This document shows, piece by piece, positions 1-6,927 of a stretch of DNA of 20,026 nt (the stretch's first letter is position 1; each line of letters opens with the position of its first letter). This DNA is from JAAXHE01 sp964551635 (GTDB lineage Bacteria; Latescibacterota; UBA2968; GCA-2709665). The notes under the pieces are model-generated. The model was not told the origin of the DNA. It ran no database searches and saw only the letters and a program-made list of their open reading frames with translations. A program made the translations under genes and the position numbers. The stretch spans positions 1-20,026 of the forward strand of contig CAZKDZ010000131.1 of the NCBI GenBank assembly GCA_964551635.1. The letters are read 5' to 3'.

Positions 1-555
1 GGGCTGGCGCAGGCGGTGCGGCTGGCGGACCGGATCCGGGGCAACCGGCGCCTCCTGCTGTTCTGCGTCACGGTGGGCGTGTTCGCGGGGCTGGTCTCAT
101 CGATCTGGTTCACGCTTCACCTTGGGCATACGCACGGCGCGTACAACTTCTCACGGCTGTTCTTTAACGGGAATCCCAAGGCGGTCTTCTCCACCACACT
201 GGGGCAAATGCGTACTCCGGGGGCGCCCGAGTTGAGCCGGGTGTTGTTTTTCGGCATTGGCGCGGGGCTGATGGCGGTGCTCACGTTCCTGCGGTACCGT
301 TTTTCGTGGTGGCCGATCCACCCCATCGGACTGGCCGTGGCCGCCGCGGACAACGTGTACAGCCTGGCGATGCCGGTATTCATGGCGTGGGCCGCGAAAG
401 CGGTCGTCATGCGCGTGGGCGGCGTCGCCCTCTACCGCCGGTCCAAGCCGCTGTTCCTGGGTCTGCTGGTTGGATACACGGCGGGCGTCGTGCTCGCGTT
501 TACGGTCGACGCCATCTGGTTTCCCGGGCAGGGACACCAGGTGCACTGGTGGTAG
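1..555 (+). CDS. DUF6785/DUF6784-type polytopic membrane protein, C-terminal part (5' truncated by window)
   Basis: The reading frame is open from base 1 to the TAG at 553-555, giving 184 residues. The GTG at 16 is not a credible start, because the frame continues upstream and the sequence aligns with the interior of the two full paralogs at 663 and 16561. What is visible is the last quarter of the protein: an R-G-N-R-R-L basic stretch, a membrane segment, a G-A-Y-N-F loop, an F-L-R-Y-R-F-S-W-W-P-I-H-P motif, two or three further hydrophobic segments, a G-G-V-A-L-Y-R-R-S loop, and the tail WFPGQGHQVHWW. All of these recur in the paralogs. I recognise the family as DUF6785/DUF6784; its function is unknown, though its size and topology suggest a transporter. 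It lies 107 bases upstream of a same-strand paralog, so the two look like a tandem duplication. Confidence 0.8.
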   Translation, partial: GLAQAVRLADRIRGNRRLLLFCVTVGVFAGLVSSIWFTLHLGHTHGAYNFSRLFFNGNPKAVFSTTLGQMRTPGAPELSRVLFFGIGAGLMAVLTFLRYRFSWWPIHPIGLAVAAADNVYSLAMPVFMAWAAKAVVMRVGGVALYRRSKPLFLGLLVGYTAGVVLAFTVDAIWFPGQGHQVHWW

Positions 556-662
556 CCGGAGACAGTCGCCAGGTTTCCGCTGATTGTACCCGCCGATTTT
601 CCGCCGCCCCGCGTGCGGAATGAAGCGTTGTTGTACCGGAACTCCCATCCGAAACGAAATCC

Positions 663-2633
663 ATGGAATCGTCGCCGATACATACCTCGGAACCCCTGAC
701 CGGCAGCCATCGGGAGACGCGAAGCGGAGTCACGCCGAGGTCCGTCGGCATCGGTCTGCTGATGGTGGTCTTCGTCAACTTCTGGATCCTCTACTCCCTG
801 TACCTGATCCGGGCTTCGTGGCTGCAGGTGACCCACTTTCCAATGGGGCTGTTCGTGCCGTTTATGCTCCTGGCGCTGTTCGTCAATCCCGCGCTCAGGG
901 CGCTCGGACGCGGCGGGGGCCTGTCCCGGTCGGAGATTCTGGTGGTGGCCGCGATGGGCCTGACCGGCGCGATGATACCCGGATTCAGCTTGATGACCAC
1001 GCTCTTGGGAACGATCTCGGTCCCGTACTACCTGGCCACCCCGGAAAACCAGTGGAGCGCCTTTTTTCATATCCACATGCCGGACTGGATCGCGCCGTTG
1101 AACCGGGGCGGCACCATGAGGATGCTGTTCGAAGGCCTCCCGTCGAAGGATGCTCCGATTCCCCTGGGGGCCTGGGCCGGGCCGCTGAGCTGGTGGATGG
1201 CCCTTGTGGGCGCATTCGCGTTTGCTTCGATGTGCCTGATGGTGATTCTGCGCCGGCAGTGGGTGGAGTACGAACGCCTGGTGTACCCGCTCGCGCAGGT
1301 AGCCGCAGACATGGCCGGAGATATGCGGGACGGAGGCCTGTTTCCGGGATTCATGCGGACACGTGCGTTCAAGTTCGGATTCGGGGCCGCCACCCTGGTG
1401 ATGACCTGGAACATGATGTCGCATTTCGCGCCGGGGTTTCCCGAGATCCCGCTCGGCATCCCGTCGCGATGGACCACGTTTTTCAAAGGATTTCCGCCGC
1501 TGCATACGACCATCAATTTCTATACGATCGGCTTCGCGTATCTGGCCAACCTTGACGTCCTCTTCAGCATCTGGTTCTTCCACTTCATGGCGATGTGGGA
1601 GGTGTTCGCGTTCGGGCGCCTGGGGGTGGGCGGAATCTCCGGCGGCGCGGCCGTGTCGTGGCAGAGCATCGGCGCGCTGTGTACCCTGGTGGTGTGGGGG
1701 CTGTGGACCGCCCGGAAGCACCTGCGCCAGGTCCTCAGAGGGGCGCTCCATCCGTCCGGCGACGACGCCGAGGAGATCCTGTCCTACCGGACGGCCGTGT
1801 CCGGGGCGGCGCTGAGCCTGATCTTCATCGTTGCGTGGTTTTACAATTCGGGTATGGGTCTGCTTCTTTCAACGGCGCTGGTTCTGCTGTTTTTCATTAC
1901 TTACCTGGGCATTGCGCGGGTGGTTGCGCAGTCCGGCCTGCTGTACGTCAGTTCGCCCATGTTCCCGCAGACCGCGATCCTGCGCACCGTCGGCCCGGCC
2001 GCGATTCCCGGGCGCGCGATGACCGCGCTGGCATTTACCTTCGCCCTGCGCAACGACGGCCGCGGGCTCTTCATGCCTGCGCTCGCGCACGTGGCGAAGA
2101 TCGGCGACCTGATCGGCGGGAACAGGCGCAGACTGGGCCTTGCCGTCGCGCTGGGCCTGGTCGGGGCCGTGGCGACGTCGGTCGGCCTGACGCTCTACTG
2201 GGGATATACGATCGGCGCGTACAATTTCGGGAGCATCGCCCTGTTGCGGCGCACGGTGCCCACGTTCAACTCATTCGTGAGCATGATGTCCAGCCCGGAC
2301 CCGGTGAAGCCGGAAGTTTTCGGGTATTTCGGGGCCGGATGCATCGCCATGCTCGCGCTTACGTTTCTGCGTTACCGGGTACCCTGGTGGCCGCTGCACC
2401 CGCTGGGCCTGGCCGTCACCTGGTCTGGAATGACGGTGCATTCGGTGCTTTCGGTATTCCTCGCGTGGTCGGTAAAAGCCATCGTGCTGAAGGCGGGCGG
2501 CGTTTTTCTGTACCGGCGTTCCATTCCCTTTTTTCTGGGTTTGATGGTCGGATACGCGCTGAACGTGGGGATTTCGTTCGTGCTGGACATCACATGGTTC
2601 GGCGGCGAGGGGCACGGTGTACATGCGTATTGA
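663..2633 (+). CDS. DUF6785/DUF6784-type polytopic membrane protein (656 aa)
   Basis: This is a complete large integral membrane protein. A short hydrophilic N-terminus (residues 1-27) is followed by many hydrophobic segments, for example at about 28-50, 60-78 and 92-122. Shared with the paralog at 16561 are ATPENQW (residues 125-131) followed by an H-x-x-M-P-x-W motif, an I-L-R-[RK]-Q-W-V motif with E-R-L-V and P-L-A, T-I-N-F/R-I-N-F, L-S-Y-R-x-A-V, G-N-R-R-R-L, W-W-P-[LF]-H-P and the terminal G-x-G-H-x-V-H. By recall the family is DUF6785/DUF6784, with no assigned function. Length and topology resemble oligopeptide-transporter-like carriers, but that is inference. ATG 663 is the first start after the upstream gene and its ribosome-binding site is weak. 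The gene is followed after 19 bases by a sugar-ABC binding protein, so it probably belongs to the importer operon. Confidence 0.85.
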   Translation: MESSPIHTSEPLTGSHRETRSGVTPRSVGIGLLMVVFVNFWILYSLYLIRASWLQVTHFPMGLFVPFMLLALFVNPALRALGRGGGLSRSEILVVAAMGLTGAMIPGFSLMTTLLGTISVPYYLATPENQWSAFFHIHMPDWIAPLNRGGTMRMLFEGLPSKDAPIPLGAWAGPLSWWMALVGAFAFASMCLMVILRRQWVEYERLVYPLAQVAADMAGDMRDGGLFPGFMRTRAFKFGFGAATLVMTWNMMSHFAPGFPEIPLGIPSRWTTFFKGFPPLHTTINFYTIGFAYLANLDVLFSIWFFHFMAMWEVFAFGRLGVGGISGGAAVSWQSIGALCTLVVWGLWTARKHLRQVLRGALHPSGDDAEEILSYRTAVSGAALSLIFIVAWFYNSGMGLLLSTALVLLFFITYLGIARVVAQSGLLYVSSPMFPQTAILRTVGPAAIPGRAMTALAFTFALRNDGRGLFMPALAHVAKIGDLIGGNRRRLGLAVALGLVGAVATSVGLTLYWGYTIGAYNFGSIALLRRTVPTFNSFVSMMSSPDPVKPEVFGYFGAGCIAMLALTFLRYRVPWWPLHPLGLAVTWSGMTVHSVLSVFLAWSVKAIVLKAGGVFLYRRSIPFFLGLMVGYALNVGISFVLDITWFGGEGHGVHAY

Positions 2634-2652
2634 AAGGCGGGGGACAGGAGAG

Positions 2653-3906
2653 ATGCGATCGTTTCTGTGGACATCGGCGGTCCTGGTTCTGGGTGTTGTA
2701 CTTGCAGGATGCGATGGATCGGATAGTGGTTCGTCCGGTGAGACGACGACGCTCAGAATCGTATGGATGGGTCCGGAACGGGAAGCGTTCCGGGCGTGGA
2801 AAAAGGGATTCGAGGCGGAACATCCGGGCGTGCGAATCGAGCAGAGGTTCATCCCGTACGATCAGGGTCCGACGGTATACAATACCATGATTCAAGGGGG
2901 AACGCTGCCGGACCTCGGGTATCTGTTCATGGGGATGATTTCGGAGTACGCGGAGCGGGGGGTGCTGGAGCCGCTGGACGACGACATGACGGCTGACGAA
3001 CGCAACGCGTGGATTTCCACGGCGCTGAGCGCCGGCGAGTACAGGGGAAAGACGTACGGGGTACCGCTGTGGGGCGCGAACCGGGTTCTCTACGCGCGCA
3101 GGGACTGGATGGAAGAGGCAGGCATAAGCGGTCACCCCGAAACGTGGGAAGCGGTCCGGGACCTGGCCATCAAGTTGAACAAGCCGCCCGAGCGCTACGG
3201 GATCTGTGTGGGAGCGGGAAGGCCGAAACACCTGATGCAGGAGCAGATCGCCATGATGTGGGGTTTTGGAGCAGGCTTCTTCGACGGCGACGGCAGGCTG
3301 GCCATCAACAGCCCGGAGGCGGTGGCGTACGTGAGATTTCTCACGGATATGCACCTGGTGGACAGGGCCATGCCGCCGGGCATCCTGAATCTGAACGCGG
3401 ATGACTGCTATGCGGTCATGGACGCGGGAAAGGCGGGCCTGACGTTCAGCGGGCCGTGGCAGTACGGGCGGTGCCGGGACGCCGGAGTCGCGTGCGAGCC
3501 GCTGATGACGCCGGCGGGACGGGACCGGAAGATGCTGCTGATTCTGGATATTCTCTCCGTGTTTTCCACGTCGAGGCAGAAAGACCTGGCGTATGACTTT
3601 ATCCGCTTTACGCAGCGTCCGGAAAACCGGGAATTGATGGACGTGGAGAACGGGGGCGTGCCGGTGACCAGGACGTTGTCAGAGCACGCGTACTACAGGA
3701 CCGCGCCGATCCGCAATTACCTGGCGCAGGCGGACCTGATCAGGCTCACGCCGAAGCACCCGGAATGGACGAAGATACAGGATGGATGGGGAGAGGCGAT
3801 TCAGATGGTCCTGGCGGGTACGGCGTCTCCTCGTGAGGCGCTGGACAAGGTCTACGCGCGTCTGATGAGAGAACTGGAAGACCCCACGCTTCCCATTGAG
3901 AACTGA
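2653..3906 (+). CDS. ABC transporter extracellular solute-binding lipoprotein (sugar type)
   Basis: From ATG 2653 the product has 417 residues and begins MRSFLWTSAVLVLGVVLAGC, a lipoprotein signal peptide with lipobox L-A-G-C and lipidation at Cys20. Residue +2 is Asp, which in E. coli favours inner-membrane retention. The mature part has the family 1 solute-binding profile: T-L-R-I-V-W-M-G, then E-x-x-H-P-G-V-R-I-E, a conserved P-D-L-G-Y, YGVPLWGANRVLYARRDWM, a G-A-G-F-F-D-G-D-G region and a late F-I-R-F-T-Q-R-P-E-N segment. AGGAG lies at 2646-2650, only two bases from the ATG. In-frame alternatives are GTG 2617 (with GAGG at 2607-2610) and ATG 2623, which would overlap the preceding gene. 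I chose 2653 because it gives the cleanest signal peptide. The gene lies upstream of both permeases, so it is the specificity component. The substrate cannot be read from sequence; oligosaccharide is likely from context. Confidence 0.9.
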   Translation: MRSFLWTSAVLVLGVVLAGCDGSDSGSSGETTTLRIVWMGPEREAFRAWKKGFEAEHPGVRIEQRFIPYDQGPTVYNTMIQGGTLPDLGYLFMGMISEYAERGVLEPLDDDMTADERNAWISTALSAGEYRGKTYGVPLWGANRVLYARRDWMEEAGISGHPETWEAVRDLAIKLNKPPERYGICVGAGRPKHLMQEQIAMMWGFGAGFFDGDGRLAINSPEAVAYVRFLTDMHLVDRAMPPGILNLNADDCYAVMDAGKAGLTFSGPWQYGRCRDAGVACEPLMTPAGRDRKMLLILDILSVFSTSRQKDLAYDFIRFTQRPENRELMDVENGGVPVTRTLSEHAYYRTAPIRNYLAQADLIRLTPKHPEWTKIQDGWGEAIQMVLAGTASPREALDKVYARLMRELEDPTLPIEN

Positions 3907-3915
3907 GGATAGCGC

Positions 3916-4782
3916 ATGGAGCGGGAGAAACGACGGCTGGCCTACCTCTACGTTGCCCCGGCGGCTGTGTGGCTGTTTCTGTTTATGGGATACCCCATAC
4001 TGGACGTGATGGAAACGAGTCTCTATCGCACGTCCTACAAGGGTGAGACGTTTACCGGGTTTGGGAACTACGTCGGGCTTCTGCAGGACGAACTGTTTCT
4101 GCTGGTGCTGAAGAACACGGCGTTGTGGACGGCCCTGGCGGTCGCGATGAACGTGGGATTGGGGTTGGGCGTGGCGCTGTTGCTGAGCCGCGAGTCGGCG
4201 TTGAGCGAATGGGTCCGGGGCATGCTGATCCTTGCGTGGGCCATGCCGCTGGTGGTGGCGGCAATCACCTGGAAGTGGATGTACAACGGCGAATACGGGC
4301 ACCTGAATTCGCTTCTGCTGGGCTTGCAACTCATCGATACGCCGGTTCAATGGCTGACGGACGCTTCAACGGCGTTTGCCGGCGCGCTGGTGGCCCGGTT
4401 GTGGACGGCCCTGCCGTTTACCACGTTCGCATTCCTGTCGGCGCTGCAGTCCATCCCGGGAGATCTGTACGAGGCTTCCAGGATCGACGGGGCTACGAAA
4501 TTCAGCCAGTTCCGCCATATCACCCTGCCGCTCCTGCGTACGGTTACACTCGCGGTCCTGCTGGTCAGCGTAATCTGGTCTTTCAACAGCTTTGTCTTCA
4601 TCTACGTCATTACGGGGGGAGGCCCGGCAAACCAGACCCAGATTATGGTCACGGAGATCTACCGGCGCGCGTTCGGCTATTTCAACTTCGGGCAGGCCGG
4701 CGCCCTGACCGTTCTGGCGTTCTTCCTGCTGCTTGGAATCAGTCTTCTCCAGTGGCGGGTGTTCTATAGGCGGGGGGTCTAG
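3916..4782 (+). CDS. ABC sugar transporter permease, MalF/UgpA type
   Basis: This 288-residue inner-membrane protein has six predicted membrane segments and an N-terminal Y-L-Y-V-A-P-A start typical of CUT1 permeases. The cytoplasmic EAA loop is visible at about residues 186-205 (E-A-S-R-I-D-G-A ... H-I-T-L-P), the surface that docks on the ATPase. Further family hallmarks are G-F-x-N-Y at about 49-52 and T-G-G-G-P-A-N-Q-T late in the protein. The start is 9 bases after the binding-protein stop and the stop is 2 bases before the next permease, so the three genes are surely co-transcribed. It forms the membrane channel with the product at 4785. The family is certain; the substrate is not. Confidence 0.94.
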   Translation: MEREKRRLAYLYVAPAAVWLFLFMGYPILDVMETSLYRTSYKGETFTGFGNYVGLLQDELFLLVLKNTALWTALAVAMNVGLGLGVALLLSRESALSEWVRGMLILAWAMPLVVAAITWKWMYNGEYGHLNSLLLGLQLIDTPVQWLTDASTAFAGALVARLWTALPFTTFAFLSALQSIPGDLYEASRIDGATKFSQFRHITLPLLRTVTLAVLLVSVIWSFNSFVFIYVITGGGPANQTQIMVTEIYRRAFGYFNFGQAGALTVLAFFLLLGISLLQWRVFYRRGV

Positions 4783-4784
4783 CG

Positions 4785-5621
4785 ATGAAACCGTTCCGAA
4801 TGTGGCCGGCCGAGGTCTTGCGGACGCTTCTGATCGCGGGCGTCGCCGCATTCGCACTGTTTCCGTTTCTGGTCGTTGCGGGGACCTCGCTGAAGACACT
4901 GGGCGAAGTATTCCAATCGCCGGCGACGCTGGTGCCCAGGCTGGTTGCGTGGCAGAATTACGTGGATGTCTTCGTCCGGATTCCAATGACTCGCCATCTG
5001 GCGAACAGTCTGATTATCGCCACGGCAACTACGGTTCTGAACATCGCCGTGGCGACTCCGGCGGCCTACGCGATGGCGCGCATCAGGTTCCGCGGGCGCG
5101 GGGTGTTCGGTCTGGGCATCCTCGTAATGCAGATGTTTTCCCCGGTGATCGTTCTGATTCCCCTGTTCAAGGTGATGAAGGCATTCCATCTTCTGGACAC
5201 CTACAGCGGCCTGATTCTGGTGAATACCGCCGTTACCCTGCCGTTTTCGATCTGGGTACTGGCGGGTTTTTTCAGGCACATTCCGGAAGAACTGGAAGAC
5301 GCGGCGATGATCGACGGCCTCTCCAGGACGGGCATGCTGTTCAGGATCGCCCTGCCGCTGACGGGGCCCGGGCTGGCGACGACCGCGATCTTTGCGTTCG
5401 TGACCGCCTGGAACGAGTTCATCTTCGCGCTGGTGCTGGTCTCCCGGCGGGAAATGCAGCCGATCACGATGGCGCTCTATGCGTGGGAAAAGAACAACGT
5501 GGTGGAATGGAACCTGCTGATGGCGACCGCGGTGGTGGCGACGGTTCCCACCGTGCTGCTGTTTCTGCTGGTCAGGAAGCGGCTCACAGCAGGTTTGATG
5601 TCGGGAGCAGTGAAGTCGTAA
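4785..5621 (+). CDS. ABC sugar transporter permease, MalG/UgpE type
   Basis: This 278-residue inner-membrane protein is the second half of the importer channel. Features of the MalG group are T-S-L-K near residue 34, N-S-L-I-I-A-T-A-T-T near 74-83, P-A-A-Y-A-M-A-R near 92-99, and the EAA loop at about 171-191 (E-D-A-A-M-I-D-G-L ... I-A-L-P). A further segment, TAWNEFIFALVL, is characteristic of the last third. It starts two bases after the stop of the MalF-type permease, which suggests translational coupling. It ends 16 bases from the 3' end of the oppositely oriented ATPase gene, so the operon has no ATPase of its own on this strand. I saw no clear intrinsic terminator in the 16-base gap. 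Confidence 0.94.
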   Translation: MKPFRMWPAEVLRTLLIAGVAAFALFPFLVVAGTSLKTLGEVFQSPATLVPRLVAWQNYVDVFVRIPMTRHLANSLIIATATTVLNIAVATPAAYAMARIRFRGRGVFGLGILVMQMFSPVIVLIPLFKVMKAFHLLDTYSGLILVNTAVTLPFSIWVLAGFFRHIPEELEDAAMIDGLSRTGMLFRIALPLTGPGLATTAIFAFVTAWNEFIFALVLVSRREMQPITMALYAWEKNNVVEWNLLMATAVVATVPTVLLFLLVRKRLTAGLMSGAVKS

Positions 5622-5637
5622 TCCCCGTGTACGCGGA

Positions 5638-6753
5638 CTATTCAGTGGCATCACGAAGTAGCGCTGCCCCTGTCTCGCGGTCGAACAGGTGGACGGCATC
5701 GAGATCGAACGCCAGGCGCACCTCCCCGTCCAGTGCAGGTGTACGGTCTGCGGAGACCCGGGCGACGAAGGAGGACCGCCCGACGGCCAGGTAAAGCCAG
5801 GTTTCGTGTCCCATCGGTTCCACGACTTCGACTCTCGCGGTGACCGCTTCCGCTTCCCGGACCTCATGTGCGGAAGACGCGTAGAAGATGTGCTCAGGCC
5901 GGATGCCGAGGACAACGTGCCGGCCGAGGTGGGATTGCAGGCGGTCGTGGTGCCGGTCCGGAATCGGGAGGCGGAGTCCGTCTCCCCAAAACGCCGGTCC
6001 GCCGTCCGGGACGAGTTCGCCCTCAAGGAAATTCATCGACGGGCTGCCGATAAAGCCGGCGACGAACTGGTTCGACGGACTGCGGTACAGATGGACCGGG
6101 GCCCCGACCTGCTGGATTCGACCGTCTTGCATGACGACGAGCCGGTCGCCCATGGTCATTGCCTCAACCTGGTCGTGGGTGACGTAGATCATGGTCGCCT
6201 GGAGGCGGGCGTGCAGCTTGCCGAGTTCGGTCCGCATCTGAACCCGCAGTCTTGCATCCAGGTTGGACAGGGGCTCGTCGAAGAGGAAGACTTTCGGTTT
6301 CCGAACGATAGCCCGGCCGAGGGCAACCCGTTGGCGCTGTCCTCCGGACAGTTCTTTCGGCTTGCGGCGCAACAGGTCTTCGATTCCCAGGATATCCGCC
6401 GCCTCACGCACCCGGTTGTCGATCTCCGCCCTGGGATATTTTCGCAGCTTCAGACCGAAGGCCATATTCCGGTACACGTCCATGTGGGGGTAGAGGGCGT
6501 AGTTCTGGAAGACCATCGCGATATTCCGGTCTCTGGGCGGAAGATCGTTCGCCAGGCATCCGTCGATGTGGATTTCACCCCCGTTTACCTCCTCCAGGCC
6601 GGCAATCAGCCGGAGGGTGGTCGATTTTCCGCATCCGGAAGGCCCCACCAGCACGACGAATTCGCCGTCCTCAACGCGAAGGCTGAAGTCGTCAACCGCG
6701 ACGGTATTCCCGTTATAGATCTTTCGGACGTTTTTGAGGACTACGGCTGCCAT
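5638..6753 (-). CDS. ABC transporter ATP-binding protein, MalK/UgpC/MsmK type
   Basis: This 371-residue cytoplasmic ATPase would power the adjacent sugar importer. All nucleotide-binding motifs are intact: Walker A GPSGCGKST (37-45), Q-loop Gln83, signature LSGGQ (135-139), Walker B VFLFDE (155-160), D-loop SNLD (163-166) and switch His193. The C-terminal region, about 240-371, is the regulatory OB/TOBE-like extension typical of CUT1 ATPases. The start is ATG at 6753-6751, preceded on its own strand by GGAAGGG about five bases away. It is convergent with the permeases and divergent from the lyase at 6914, so it needs its own promoter in 6754-6913. That allows it to serve more than one importer, as MsmK-type ATPases do in other bacteria (inference). 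Confidence 0.95.
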   Translation of the reverse strand: MAAVVLKNVRKIYNGNTVAVDDFSLRVEDGEFVVLVGPSGCGKSTTLRLIAGLEEVNGGEIHIDGCLANDLPPRDRNIAMVFQNYALYPHMDVYRNMAFGLKLRKYPRAEIDNRVREAADILGIEDLLRRKPKELSGGQRQRVALGRAIVRKPKVFLFDEPLSNLDARLRVQMRTELGKLHARLQATMIYVTHDQVEAMTMGDRLVVMQDGRIQQVGAPVHLYRSPSNQFVAGFIGSPSMNFLEGELVPDGGPAFWGDGLRLPIPDRHHDRLQSHLGRHVVLGIRPEHIFYASSAHEVREAEAVTARVEVVEPMGHETWLYLAVGRSSFVARVSADRTPALDGEVRLAFDLDAVHLFDRETGAALLRDATE

Positions 6754-6913
6754 GGTGGCCCTTCCCTGGCGTGTGATGCGATCGACCGGGTAAAGTAAGC
6801 ATATCCCATCGGAATGACAAGCTCCCCGGGCTTCTTGCCGGCCTGCGTATCGCCGATGGACCGGGCCTTCTGGCAGCCACGGACCGGGGTGCGATCACCG
6901 CGTTGAGTCGGAC
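6754..6913. promoter_or_regulatory. Divergent intergenic region between ABC ATPase and exported lyase
   Basis: These 160 bases separate two outward-facing genes, so promoters for both must lie here or within the gene ends. I could not identify a convincing -10/-35 pair on either strand. The right-hand part (from 6871) is one copy of a 57-base repeat whose second copy lies at 9687. Shared blocks include GATCAC and TTGAGTC just before the lyase ATG. The function of the blocks is unknown. Confidence 0.4.
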
Positions 6914-6927
6914 ATGATGCCTGTTAT
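6871..6927 (+). repeat. 57-base repeat, copy A (upstream edge and first codons of the lyase gene)
   Basis: Compared base by base with 9687-9743, 41 of 57 positions agree without a gap (72%). The constant offset is 2816 bases. Blocks such as ACGGAC, GGGG, GATCAC and TTGAGTC are identical. The ATG at 6914 falls exactly opposite an ATG at 9730. Both copies have the same orientation and flank the 917-residue gene. Confidence 0.75.

Noticed and set aside
432..1751. A 439-codon minus-strand frame over the first two membrane genes
   Set aside because: Shadow of GC-rich coding sequence. The sense strand has clear family motifs and membrane segments; the antisense product is low-complexity and charged.
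5689..6798. A 369-codon plus-strand frame opposite the ABC ATPase
   Set aside because: The minus-strand ATPase has every nucleotide-binding motif, so this is its mirror.
6754..6913. A sigma-70-like promoter for the ATPase (TTGTCA, 16 bases, TTACTT on the minus strand)
   Set aside because: The -10 candidate matches only two of six consensus bases, and this lineage's promoter preferences are unknown.
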